From assembly GCF_003206645.1 (NCBI RefSeq), contig NZ_PZJP01000004.1:1-56781 (forward strand): a stretch of 56,781 bases of DNA, read 5' to 3'. Within the stretch, counting starts at the first letter, position 1. Each line of letters opens with the position of its first letter. This DNA is from Salinicola aestuarinus (lineage in GTDB: Bacteria; Pseudomonadota; Gammaproteobacteria; Pseudomonadales; Halomonadaceae). The translations under genes and the position numbers were made by a program. This document shows, piece by piece, positions 9,110 through 17,194 of this stretch. The notes below the pieces were generated by a model. That model worked only from the letters and a program-made list of their open reading frames with translations, was not told the DNA's origin and made no database searches.

Positions 9110-9126
9110 TGTGATCTTTTCTCACA
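9110..9126. promoter_or_regulatory. Candidate LysR operator in the trpI-trpB divergent region
   Basis: TGTGATCTTTTCTCACA is a dyad (TGTGA, 7-bp spacer, TCACA) containing the T-N11-A pattern typical of LysR boxes. It lies 16 bp upstream of the LysR gene start, where binding would give autorepression while activating the diverging trpB promoter. Not tested. Confidence 0.4.
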
Positions 9127-9234
9127 CGTTACGGAAAGTTTATCGATTTTCTCCGTCCCGCGCGCGGCCTAGTCTGGATCCATCGAAACGCGCCGCCGGA
9201 CCCTTCGGCGCTCGCGCTGACCAGGAGCCAAACG

Positions 9235-10479
9235 ATGACCGACTTTCCCGACGCCAACGGTTTCTTCGGCGACGCCCGTGACGGTGAGCCCGGACCGCGC
9301 TATGGCGGGCGCTACGTGGCCGAGACACTCATGCCGCTGATCGGTGAGATCGAAGCGGCCTACGATGCCGCGCGTGTCGACCCCGACTTCCAGGCTCGCT
9401 TTCAAGCCCTACAGCAGGACTACGTCGGCCGAGCGACGCCGCTCTACTTCGCCGAGCGTCTCACCGAGCATTTCGGCGGCGCGCAGATCTACCTCAAGCG
9501 CGAAGACCTCACTCACACCGGTGCGCACAAGATCAACAACGCCCTCGGCCAGGCGCTGCTGGCGCTGCGCATGGGCCGCCGCCGGCTGATCGCCGAAACC
9601 GGCGCCGGCATGCATGGGGTCGCGGTGGCAACGGTCGCCGCGCGACTCGGTCTGACCTGCGTGGTCTACATGGGCGCGACCGATATCGAGCGTCAGCAGC
9701 CCAACGTTCAGCGCATGCGCCTACTCGGTGCCGAGATCGTTCCCGTGCACAACGGCACCGCGACGCTCAAGGACGCCATGAACGAGGCGCTACGCGACTG
9801 GGTCGCCAACGTCGACGACACCTTCTACATCATCGGCACCGTTGCCGGCCCGGCGCCCTACCCGCGCATGGTGCGCGACTTCCAGTCGGTGATCGGCCGC
9901 GAGACCCGCGAGCAGATGCTGACGCGCCACGCCCGGTTGCCGGACACGCTGATCGCCTGTGTCGGGGGTGGCTCCAATGCCATGGGGATGTTTCACGCCT
10001 TTCTCGACGATGCGACGGTCTCGCTGGTGGGGACGGAGGCCGCGGGAGACGGTCTCGAGAGCGGCCGCCACGCCGCCAGCCTCAACGGCGGCACGCCCGG
10101 CATTCTTCACGGTAACCGCACCTATCTGCTGCAGAGTGACGACGGCCAGATACAGGATGCGCACTCGATCTCCGCCGGGCTCGACTATCCCGGCGTCGGG
10201 CCGGAACACGCCTACCTGCACGACAGCGGGCGGGCCAGCTACGTCGCGGTGACCGACGACGAGGCGCTGGCGGCGGTCTCACTCTGCTGCCAACTGGAGG
10301 GCATCCTGCCGGCACTGGAGTCGGCGCACGCGCTGCACGAAGCCGGCCGCCTGGCGGCGACACAGCCCGCTGACCAGATCATCGTGGTCTGCCTCAGCGG
10401 TCGCGGCGACAAGGACATGACCACCATCACCCGCCACCTGATGCCCGAGCATCCCACGTCAGAGGAGACTGCCGCATGA
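9235..10479 (+). CDS. trpB: Tryptophan synthase beta subunit
   Basis: A protein of 414 residues, usual family length. It condenses indole with L-serine using pyridoxal phosphate, in an alpha2-beta2 complex with TrpA. The PLP lysine is K99 in HTGAHKINN, and the phosphate-binding loop GGGSN lies at about 244-248. The start follows AGGAG at 7 bp. The stop overlaps the trpA start (ATGA), coupling the two subunits. Divergent from the LysR regulator. trpF, which often precedes trpB, is absent here. Confidence 0.97.
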   Translation: MTDFPDANGFFGDARDGEPGPRYGGRYVAETLMPLIGEIEAAYDAARVDPDFQARFQALQQDYVGRATPLYFAERLTEHFGGAQIYLKREDLTHTGAHKINNALGQALLALRMGRRRLIAETGAGMHGVAVATVAARLGLTCVVYMGATDIERQQPNVQRMRLLGAEIVPVHNGTATLKDAMNEALRDWVANVDDTFYIIGTVAGPAPYPRMVRDFQSVIGRETREQMLTRHARLPDTLIACVGGGSNAMGMFHAFLDDATVSLVGTEAAGDGLESGRHAASLNGGTPGILHGNRTYLLQSDDGQIQDAHSISAGLDYPGVGPEHAYLHDSGRASYVAVTDDEALAAVSLCCQLEGILPALESAHALHEAGRLAATQPADQIIVVCLSGRGDKDMTTITRHLMPEHPTSEETAA

Positions 10480-11369
10480 GCGCGCCTGATTCGTCCCACT
10501 CGTTCGCCGAGCGTTCACGTGCCGACACGCTCGCCACTGAAGCCCCCGGCGCCCGTTCGACTCGCGATTCCCGTCTGGCACGACGCTTTGCGGCACTGCA
10601 TGAGGCCAACCGCGCGGCGCTGGTCACCTACGTCATGGCCGGCGATCCCGACCCGCTGGCCAGCCGGGAGTTGATGGCGCGCCTGCCGGCCGCCGGGGCC
10701 GATGTCATCGAGCTTGGCATGCCGTTCAGCGATCCGATGGCCGACGGCGTGGCGATTCAGCGCGCCGGTCAGCGGGCCCTGGCGAACGGCCAGACGCTGG
10801 CTGGCACCCTCGATCAGGTCCGCGACTTTCGTCAGCAGGACGACGACACCCCCATCGTCCTCATGGGCTATCTCAATCCGATCCAGCGCTTCGGCGAGAC
10901 GCGGTTTCTCGAAGCCGCCAGCGCCGCCGGCGTGGACGGCCTGATCCTGGTCGACCTGCCGCCGGAACACGCGGCCACGCTCACCGCCAAGGCGCGGGAC
11001 CTGGGGCTTTCTCGGATTCCACTGGTGGCACCGACCACCCCGGCGGAGCGGCTGCCGGCGCTGCTCGCCCAGGGAGACGGCTTCGTCTATCGCATCGCCT
11101 TCAACGGCGTGACGGGGAGTCAGAGCCTCGACCTCGAGGGGCCGCTGGGTGACGCCCTGGCCCAGCTCAAGCAGCAGACGCCCCTACCGATCGCCGTCGG
11201 CTTCGGCGTTCGCGATGCCGAGAGCGCCGCCGCTGTTGCCCGGGTCGCCGATGCTGTCGTCGTCGGGAGCGCGCTGGTCGAACGGCTCGTCGAGTCCGGC
11301 GTGGAGGGGGCGCTTGAGCTGACGACGTCGCTGGCAGGCGCGATCGCCCAGGCCCGCCGGCAGGGATGA
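10476..11369 (+). CDS. trpA: Tryptophan synthase alpha subunit
   Basis: A protein of 297 residues. It cleaves indole-3-glycerol phosphate to indole and glyceraldehyde-3-phosphate, channelling indole to TrpB. Catalytic E79 (in [11 protein letters not shown]) and D90 correspond to E49 and D60 of E. coli TrpA, so this protein has an extra 30 residues at its N-terminus. The extension is Ser/Arg-rich and probably disordered. Because the ATG overlaps the trpB stop (ATGA), the long form is probably genuine. An intrinsic-terminator-like hairpin follows at 11396. Confidence 0.96.
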   Translation: MSAPDSSHSFAERSRADTLATEAPGARSTRDSRLARRFAALHEANRAALVTYVMAGDPDPLASRELMARLPAAGADVIELGMPFSDPMADGVAIQRAGQRALANGQTLAGTLDQVRDFRQQDDDTPIVLMGYLNPIQRFGETRFLEAASAAGVDGLILVDLPPEHAATLTAKARDLGLSRIPLVAPTTPAERLPALLAQGDGFVYRIAFNGVTGSQSLDLEGPLGDALAQLKQQTPLPIAVGFGVRDAESAAAVARVADAVVVGSALVERLVESGVEGALELTTSLAGAIAQARRQG

Positions 11370-11395
11370 TCGTTCGTTTTTTTACACGGGTGAGT

Positions 11396-11413
11396 GCGGT
11401 TTTAACCGCTTTT
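11396..11413 (+). terminator. Intrinsic terminator after trpBA
   Basis: GCGGTT (11396-11401), loop TT, AACCGC (11404-11409), then TTTTG. Short stem but a clear U-tract, 27 bp after the trpA stop. Confidence 0.65.
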
Positions 11414-11492
11414 GTTCGATTCCATTGCCGCTAAACTGCGCTCATCGGCCCCGCATGAGGGGCCTCCTGACAGCCCTGACAGGAGAGAGAGA

Positions 11493-12200
11493 ATGCAGAC
11501 GATTCGACGCGGCAACGAACGCGGCTATGCCGATCACGGCTGGCTCAAGAGCTATCACTCGTTCTCGTTTGCCGGGTATCACGACCCGGCACACGTCCAT
11601 TTCAGCGTGCTGCGGGTGATCAACGAAGACCGGGTGGCACCGGGTGAGGGCTTCGGCAGGCATAGCCATCGCGACATGGAGATCTTCTCCTACGTGCTGA
11701 GCGGCGAGCTCGCCCACCGCGACACCCTGGGCAACGGGTCCGCGATCGGCCCGGGTCGAGTCCAGATCATGACCACCGGAAAGGGCGTGGAGCACAGCGA
11801 GTTCAACCACTCGGCGGATGCGCCGGTCCACTTTCTGCAGATCTGGCTATTCCCGTGGGCACGCGATCTCGAACCCCGCTACGCGGAGAAGGATTTTCGT
11901 GATGTCGACAAACGCGGTCGGCTCTGCCTGATTCTCTCGCCGGACGGACGCGACGGCTCGCTGAGTCTGGCGCAGGACGCGTTCATCCATGCGGGATTGT
12001 TCGACGCAGCGGAGCGGGCGGAACTTGGGCTGGAGACGGGGCGGCAAGCCTACGTGCACGTGGCGCAAGGGTCGCTAACGGTCAATGGCGAGCGGCTGGC
12101 ACCCGGCGATGCCTTGATGCTGACGGGTGAGTCTGGGGTGACGCTGGAAAGCGGCGAGAATGCCGAAGTGCTGGTATTCGATCTGCCGGTGCTGACGTAG
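11493..12200 (+). CDS. Pirin family protein (YhhW-like)
   Basis: A bicupin of 235 residues from the chosen ATG. Residues H57, H59, H101 and E103 match the four metal ligands of E. coli YhhW, a quercetin 2,3-dioxygenase-like pirin, at the same positions. The segments HSHRDMEIFSYVLSG and TTGKGVEHSEFN are typical. The frame opens at 11412, but MQTIRRGNERGYADHGWLKS is the family N-terminus and follows AGGAGAGAGAGA. Monocistronic between the trp terminator and a convergent small gene. Physiological substrate unknown. Confidence 0.88.
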   Translation: MQTIRRGNERGYADHGWLKSYHSFSFAGYHDPAHVHFSVLRVINEDRVAPGEGFGRHSHRDMEIFSYVLSGELAHRDTLGNGSAIGPGRVQIMTTGKGVEHSEFNHSADAPVHFLQIWLFPWARDLEPRYAEKDFRDVDKRGRLCLILSPDGRDGSLSLAQDAFIHAGLFDAAERAELGLETGRQAYVHVAQGSLTVNGERLAPGDALMLTGESGVTLESGENAEVLVFDLPVLT

Positions 12201-12232
12201 TCACCTCGCACCGGCCATCAGACTGACGCGGC

Positions 12233-12589
12233 TCAGAGATGCTTCAGCAGGCTCTGCAGCCGTTCGAGATCGCGGGAGTCGCCGACCAGACGCAGCCGGC
12301 CGTCGAAGAGTCCGTTGCGAAAAGCGCGTTGAGAGGGCTTGCGCAGAAACTGCGTGGCACTCTCGGCATCGCGAAAGCGCAGCTCGAGGGCCAGATCCAC
12401 CGGCAGGCCGGGATGGCTCTCGATCGTCTGGGGGCGCATCCGATAGTGACGGGCGACGGCCAGATCCTCGGTGGCCACTCCCCAGTCGAAGCGCTCGAGA
12501 CGCGCCAGGGTATCGCGGAATTCGGCCTTGCGGGCACGGGCTCGCTTGAGCATCACGCCGAGCCACCACAGCATCAATTTGAGCTTCAT
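12233..12589 (-). CDS. Small protein of unknown function, 118 residues
   Basis: Not recognised. From the ATG at 12589 (AGAGG upstream) the protein begins with a short hydrophobic helix (MKLKLMLWWLGVMLKRARAR). A soluble alpha/beta stretch follows, containing a segment around ALELRFRDAESATQFLRKP that loosely resembles small SCP2-like lipid-binding folds. The frame opens 23 codons earlier at 12658, but that part is Arg-rich and lacks a ribosome binding site. Convergent with the pirin gene. Confidence 0.6.
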   Translation of the reverse strand: MKLKLMLWWLGVMLKRARARKAEFRDTLARLERFDWGVATEDLAVARHYRMRPQTIESHPGLPVDLALELRFRDAESATQFLRKPSQRAFRNGLFDGRLRLVGDSRDLERLQSLLKHL

Positions 12590-12768
12590 GACTGCCTCTC
12601 GTACGCGGCGGGCTCTCGGCATCGAGCGCCTTCCGCCAGTGTCGTAGGGCGCGAACACCGCCCCGCATGGAGGAGGGGTTCGAAGCCCGATGACAGAAAT
12701 GCCGACCCGACGGGCGGATCGGTCATCGTTGCACTCGGTGATGAGTGACGTTTCGCTCGCGGGCGGCG

Positions 12769-13047
12769 TTACTTGCTGCCGAGAGAGTCCTTGAGCGATT
12801 TGCCGGGCTTGAACGCCACGGTCTTGCTGGCGGGGATGTCCAGCGGCTTGCCGGTCTGGGGGTTCTTGCCGGTACGCGCCGCGCGCTCGCGAACGGTGAA
12901 CGAGCCGAAGCCGATCAGCGTCACGTCGTCACCCTTGGCGACCGTCCCGGTGATCTCGTCGAGAATGACGTTGAGCACCTGGCTGGCTTTGTCTTTCGAA
13001 AGATCCGCACGCTCGGCGATGGCCGTAGCGAGTTCTGGCTTACGCAT
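12769..13047 (-). CDS. hup: Histone-like DNA-binding protein HU
   Basis: A protein of 92 residues, the HU length. It begins MRKPELATAIAERADLSKDK, and the HU/IHF signature GFGSFTVRERAARTGKNPQTG lies at about residues 46-66 with the intercalating proline in IPA. It compacts and bends nucleoid DNA as a dimer. The frame extends upstream to 13179, but AGGAGG 6 bp before the ATG at 13047 fixes the start. Paralogue type (HupA or HupB) cannot be settled from the sequence alone. Confidence 0.93.
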   Translation of the reverse strand: MRKPELATAIAERADLSKDKASQVLNVILDEITGTVAKGDDVTLIGFGSFTVRERAARTGKNPQTGKPLDIPASKTVAFKPGKSLKDSLGSK

Positions 13048-13110
13048 AAAGCCCTCCTGGTTTGGCAATGGCGTTAATTGATACGCCTGTATCGAAACTA
13101 CGTTGTTGTT

Positions 13111-13135
13111 CTCGACGGGGATCGATCCCGTCGAG
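13111..13135. other. Stem-loop upstream of the HU gene
   Basis: CTCGACGGG (13111-13119) pairs with CCCGTCGAG (13127-13135) across a 7-nt loop. It lies 64-88 bp upstream of the HU start, between HU and the preceding minus-strand flavoprotein gene. No U-tract follows on either strand, so it may be a weak terminator, a leader hairpin or an operator. Confidence 0.4.
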
Positions 13136-13208
13136 CGCATGATAGGCCGTTCGAGACCCGATGTATAAAGCGCGCGCAAGCGCGCTCGGCGCCCCGCCGT
13201 TACCGAGG

Positions 13209-14570
13209 CTAGCCTAGCAACGCCGGTGCCGCACGCGCCAGTGCGACTTTACGCCGAACGCAGCGCCCGATGAGCGCAAAACCGATGACCTTTCCTGCCG
13301 CATTGTCGGCAATGGCGGCGAGATCCTCGCCCTCGCCTTCGACGCGCCAGTGCGCTGGCGACTCGGCGGGCGGTAGCGCCACGACTGGCAGCAGCGGCGT
13401 TTTCGCGACCACCGGCCAGGCGCCGTAAATGACTTCCGTCGGCGTGCCGGTGAGCGTCGCGGCAAGTGCGCGGGCGCTCGCCTGCAGTGGCTGCACGTAC
13501 CGGGCGCTGACGCCGTGCTCGGCTGCCCCGAGGCCGTCGACGCAGGCAACGTCGCCAAGGGCGTAGATTCCGGGCGCGCTGGTCGCCAGATAGCGGTCGG
13601 TGAGAATGCCCGCCGGCGAAACGGCAAGCCCCGCTGCGTCGGCCAGCGCGGTTCGCGGGCGCAGGCCGGTGGCAATCAACACGACATCGGCGCCCAGCCG
13701 CTCGCCATCGTCGAGGGTGAGTACCGCGTCATCCGACACCGCCTCGAGCGAGATGACCTCGCGGGCGAGGCGGGTCGTGATGCCGCCCCGCGCGAACGCT
13801 GCCGCCAGAACCTCCCCCAGACGCGTTGGCAGCAGCCGCGCCAGGGGCGTCGCCTCCGGGGCGATGAGTGTGACCCGGTGGCCACCGGCGTGGAGATCGT
13901 TGGCGTATTCGCAGCCGACCAGCCCCGCGCCGATGATCGCCACCCGTGCCGGTCCAGGGCCGTGGCGGGTCAGCGCCGCGCGGAACCGGCGGTAGTCATC
14001 GAGATCGTTGATCTGGAAGACACGATCCGCCAGCGCCGCGCTGACGGTGAAGGGGTGATACGGCGCCGCGCCCGAGGCAAGCACCAGCTGTGCATAAGGC
14101 AGCCGCTCGGCGCCAAGGTGCAGACAGCGCGCCGCCGGGTCAATGGCGTCGACCCGAGTGTGGATACGCAGACGCGCGTCGAGCGCCTCGGCCACCTCGA
14201 GCGCACTTCGGGTCGACAGGTCGGCGGCGGTCTGGCCCTTGGTGAAGGCGCTGGAGAGCAGCGGCTTGGCGTACTCGTCGCCGCTGTCGGCGGTGATCAG
14301 GGTGATCGGTCGCTCAGGGTCGCGGGCGCGTACGCCGCGGGCCAGCGCCAGCCCCGCCATGCCGGTACCTACGACCACAAGCCCCGGCGCCGCGTTGCTG
14401 CTCGTGCTCGCTTCGGTCGTATCGGCGGGCGCGGCGACGCGACAGGACGAGGCAGCGCCAGCAGGCGGCGCCGTGACGGAAGATGAACCGATGGCGTCGG
14501 GACCCGTGACAGGCGCGGTTTCGGGCCCCGTGACAGGCGCGGCTTCGGGCCCCGTGACAGGTGCGGTCAT
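13209..14570 (-). CDS. FAD/NAD(P)-dependent oxidoreductase, rubredoxin reductase-like
   Basis: A protein of 453 residues. The first 65 are low complexity and include three copies of an 8-residue APVTGPxx repeat. The enzyme follows: FAD-binding GTGMAG at 68-73, NAD(P)-binding GAGLVG near 214-219, and a C-terminal GIYALGDVA FAD motif. The organisation and tail resemble rubredoxin-NAD reductases (AlkT/RubB), which pass electrons from NADH to rubredoxin. No rubredoxin gene is adjacent. The start is supported by AGAGG 5 bp upstream, so the repeats are probably translated. It diverges from ubiC. Confidence 0.8.
   Translation of the reverse strand: MTAPVTGPEAAPVTGPETAPVTGPDAIGSSSVTAPPAGAASSCRVAAPADTTEASTSSNAAPGLVVVGTGMAGLALARGVRARDPERPITLITADSGDEYAKPLLSSAFTKGQTAADLSTRSALEVAEALDARLRIHTRVDAIDPAARCLHLGAERLPYAQLVLASGAAPYHPFTVSAALADRVFQINDLDDYRRFRAALTRHGPGPARVAIIGAGLVGCEYANDLHAGGHRVTLIAPEATPLARLLPTRLGEVLAAAFARGGITTRLAREVISLEAVSDDAVLTLDDGERLGADVVLIATGLRPRTALADAAGLAVSPAGILTDRYLATSAPGIYALGDVACVDGLGAAEHGVSARYVQPLQASARALAATLTGTPTEVIYGAWPVVAKTPLLPVVALPPAESPAHWRVEGEGEDLAAIADNAAGKVIGFALIGRCVRRKVALARAAPALLG
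14497..14568. repeat. Three tandem 24-bp repeats, in frame in the flavoprotein gene
   Basis: Units at 14497-14520, 14521-14544 and 14545-14568, differing by only one to three bases each. On the minus strand they encode three copies of an APVTGPxx octapeptide at the extreme N-terminus of the protein. Unit length is a multiple of three. Confidence 0.9.
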
Positions 14571-14666
14571 GTCAGCCTCTTGTGTCAGGACGAACGGGGG
14601 CTCGATGCTACACTACGTCGCCACTTGTCCACCGCTTCCCGCCCGCTGCCCGGGTGATCACACGAC

Positions 14667-15248
14667 GTGGAGCCCTGCGTGTCCCCAGCTGAACACTGTC
14701 ATGCGTTTCCCCCTGACGAGCGCCAGCGCGTCCTGCGCTGGGTACCGCTCGCCGCCCGCCGCGCCACGATGGAGGCCCCCTGGTGGCAATGGCTCGCCTC
14801 GACCGACTCACTCACCGCCCGCCTGATCGCGGCGTCGCCGCGCCCCTTTCACGTTCGCCTCGTCTCCCAGGGGGTGAAGGTGCCACGCCGTGACGAGGCG
14901 CAGGCGCTGGGGCTGGCCGCAGGGCGCGTCGCCTGGGTTCGCGAAGTGGCGCTGATGAGCGGCGAGCGCTGCTGGGTGGTGGCGCGCTCGGTGGCGCCGC
15001 TGACGCGACGGGGGCATCGCCAGCTGCGCGCGCTGGGCGAGCGCTCGCTGGGCAGCTGGCTCTTCGCCCAGCCGGATCTCGAGCGCGGCCCGATCGAGAT
15101 CGCGCCGGTCGCGCCCGACGGCGAGACGCTCTGGCTTCGCCGCTCGCGTTTTCGCCATGGTGGGATTCGCCTGCTGGTACAGGAGGGCTTTCAGCGCGAC
15201 ATGGCAGAAGATCTGGGACTGGCGCACTCGCCGCCTGCATCGGGTTGA
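14667..15248 (+). CDS. ubiC: Chorismate lyase
   Basis: A protein of 193 residues. UbiC converts chorismate to 4-hydroxybenzoate and pyruvate, the first step of ubiquinone synthesis, in the cytoplasm. Family features are WWQWLASTDSLTARL near residues 40-54, the motif VAWVREVALM, and WVVARSV. The start shown is GTG; a second GTG at 14679 is possible. Next downstream on the same strand, after 198 bp, is ubiA, the next enzyme of the pathway. Confidence 0.85.
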   Translation: MEPCVSPAEHCHAFPPDERQRVLRWVPLAARRATMEAPWWQWLASTDSLTARLIAASPRPFHVRLVSQGVKVPRRDEAQALGLAAGRVAWVREVALMSGERCWVVARSVAPLTRRGHRQLRALGERSLGSWLFAQPDLERGPIEIAPVAPDGETLWLRRSRFRHGGIRLLVQEGFQRDMAEDLGLAHSPPASG

Positions 15249-15283
15249 TCCCCCTCATCGCTTCGCCACCGTCCGTCTGGCGC

Positions 15284-15351
15284 GATCGCCGGTCTCGTTG
15301 GATCGCCGGTCTCGTTGGATCGCCGGTCTCGCTCAATCGCCGGTCTCGCTC
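15284..15351. repeat. Four tandem 17-bp repeats between ubiC and ubiA
   Basis: Unit GATCGCCGGTCTCGTTG twice exactly (15284-15300, 15301-15317), then two variants ending in GCTC (15318-15334, 15335-15351). The array is in the ubiC-ubiA intergenic leader, 95 bp before the ubiA start. The 17-bp length is not a multiple of three, consistent with a non-coding location. Confidence 0.9.
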
Positions 15352-15446
15352 GGTCGGTGGTGTCACCGTGACCCGCTGTCGAAGCGCCGCCGCATCTGCG
15401 TTAAGGTTCCGGCTTGCCGTCGCGCCCCGCCCATTCGGAGAGTGTC

Positions 15447-16343
15447 ATGCCCAGCGCCGATTCCGCCGCCGCCCGCCCCCGGGGGCTCGCCCGCCTGCCC
15501 GACTTCCTGCGTCTGACTCGGCTCGACAAGCCGATCGGCACCTGGCTTCTGATGTGGCCGACGCTATGGGCACTCTGGCTCGGTGCCGACGGCGTGCCGG
15601 ATCGCGCCAACCTGATCATCTTCGTGCTCGGCGTCTATCTGATGCGGGCCGCGGGCTGCGTGGTCAACGACTACGCTGACCGCAAGATCGACGGCCACGT
15701 CAAGCGCACCCGAGCCCGTCCGCTCGCCACCGGACGTATCGGCGAGGGCGAGGCCAAGATCCTGTTCGCCGTATTGGTGGCAGGGTCCTTCGTGCTGGTC
15801 TGCTTCACCAACCTGCCGACGGTGCTGCTGTCGTTCGTTGGCGTGGCGCTGGCGGCGGCCTACCCGTTCATGAAGCGCTACACCCATCTGCCGCAGGTGG
15901 TACTGGGACTGGCCTTCTCGTGGGCGATCCCGATGGCGTTCATGGCCGTCAGCCGTGAAGTCCCTCTGGAGGCGTGGCTGCTGCTCGTCGCCAACGTCGC
16001 GTGGACGGTCGCCTACGACACCCAGTACGCCATGGTCGACCGCGACGACGACATTAAGATCGGGGTCAAATCCACCGCACGACTCTTCGGCCGCGCCGAC
16101 AAACTCATGATTGGCCTGCTGCAGCTGACAACGCTCGCCCTGCTGGCCGGGGTGGGGGCACGGCTGGCACTCGGCGGCTTCTTCTGGCTGGGGCTCGCGG
16201 CCATGGCGGCGACATTCGTTTATCAGCAGTGGCTTATCCAGAGTCGCGAGCGCGAGCCCTGCTTCCAGGCCTTCCTCAACAATTTCTGGTCGGGGCTGGT
16301 GCTTTTTGCCGGGCTGGCACTGGCCCTGTGGCCGGTCGCTTGA
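15447..16343 (+). CDS. ubiA: 4-hydroxybenzoate octaprenyltransferase
   Basis: An integral membrane protein of 298 residues. UbiA attaches the polyprenyl chain to 4-hydroxybenzoate using Mg2+. The first Asp-rich motif is NDYADRKID (N74 to D82) and the second is [13 protein letters not shown]; about eight to nine transmembrane helices follow the family pattern. The frame opens 11 codons earlier at 15414, but CGGAGAG precedes the ATG at 15447. Same strand as ubiC, 198 bp apart with a tandem repeat between. Confidence 0.95.
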   Translation: MPSADSAAARPRGLARLPDFLRLTRLDKPIGTWLLMWPTLWALWLGADGVPDRANLIIFVLGVYLMRAAGCVVNDYADRKIDGHVKRTRARPLATGRIGEGEAKILFAVLVAGSFVLVCFTNLPTVLLSFVGVALAAAYPFMKRYTHLPQVVLGLAFSWAIPMAFMAVSREVPLEAWLLLVANVAWTVAYDTQYAMVDRDDDIKIGVKSTARLFGRADKLMIGLLQLTTLALLAGVGARLALGGFFWLGLAAMAATFVYQQWLIQSREREPCFQAFLNNFWSGLVLFAGLALALWPVA

Positions 16344-16358
16344 CCGCCGCGAACGCCG

Positions 16359-16409
16359 CTGTCACTTTTCTGTCATCTGTTCGCGCTGTAATCGTCACGG
16401 TTCTGTCAC
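16359..16409 (+). promoter_or_regulatory. Pho box array upstream of phoB, 11-bp phased
   Basis: CTGTCAC (16359) and CTGTCAT (16370) are separated by TTTT, an exact Pho box of two 7-bp direct repeats at 11-bp pitch. Continuing the same register gives TCGCGCT (16381, degenerate), TCGTCAC (16392, 5 of 7) and CTGTCAC (16403, perfect). PhoB dimers bind such repeats. The array ends 94 bp before the phoB start, fitting autoactivation under phosphate limitation. Confidence 0.8.
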
Positions 16410-16503
16410 GACCAGCGCGGTGCTTTCGGGTACGCCATCAGCGCCGCCGGCTCGGGAGAACACGACCCTCGGTCGTTCCCTCTCTATTCTTCGAGGCCCG
16501 TCC

Positions 16504-17193
16504 ATGAGCTCCAAGACCGTACTCATCGTCGACGATGAACCCGCCATCCGCGAGATGATCGCCGTGGCGCTGGAAATGGCCGACTACCGCGTGCTGGAAG
16601 CGGAAAACGCCCAGACCGGCCATGCCATGGCGCTGGATAACAAGCCCGACCTAGTACTGCTTGACTGGATGATGCCCGGCACCAGCGGTATCGAGCTGGC
16701 GCGGCGACTCAAGCGCGAGGAGGCCACCGCCGAGATGCCGATCATCCTGCTCACCGCCAAGGGTGAGGAGGACAATAAGATTCAGGGGCTCGAAGCCGGC
16801 GCCGATGACTACATCACCAAACCGTTCTCGCCGCGGGAGCTGGTCGCGCGGCTGAAGGCCGTGCTGCGCCGTGCCACGCCGGCGGGGGTCGAGGAGTCGG
16901 TCGAGGTCGAGGGCCTCAAGCTCGATCCCGCCAGTCACCGGGTCACCTCCCACGGCGGTGCGCTGGAGATCGGCCCCACCGAATACCGCCTGCTGCAGTT
17001 CTTCATGACGCATCAGGAGCGGGCCTACACCCGCAGCCAGCTGCTCGATCAGGTCTGGGGCGGCAACGTCTACGTCGAGGAGCGCACCGTCGACGTGCAC
17101 ATTCGTCGTCTGCGCAAGTCGCTTGGCGAGACACACCAGCATCTGGTCCAGACCGTCCGCGGTACCGGTTACCGCTTCTCGACCCGGGAGTGA
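16504..17193 (+). CDS. phoB: Phosphate regulon response regulator
   Basis: A protein of 229 residues. The receiver domain has the acidic pocket D10/D11, phospho-acceptor D54, T84 and K106, and is followed by an OmpR/PhoB winged-helix domain ending HLVQTVRGTGYRFS. When phosphorylated by PhoR it activates phosphate-scavenging genes. The frame opens upstream at 16306, but MSSKTVLIVDDEPAIREMI is the family start. The Pho box array upstream and phoR directly downstream confirm the identity. Confidence 0.96.
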   Translation: MSSKTVLIVDDEPAIREMIAVALEMADYRVLEAENAQTGHAMALDNKPDLVLLDWMMPGTSGIELARRLKREEATAEMPIILLTAKGEEDNKIQGLEAGADDYITKPFSPRELVARLKAVLRRATPAGVEESVEVEGLKLDPASHRVTSHGGALEIGPTEYRLLQFFMTHQERAYTRSQLLDQVWGGNVYVEERTVDVHIRRLRKSLGETHQHLVQTVRGTGYRFSTRE

Positions 17194-17194
17194 T

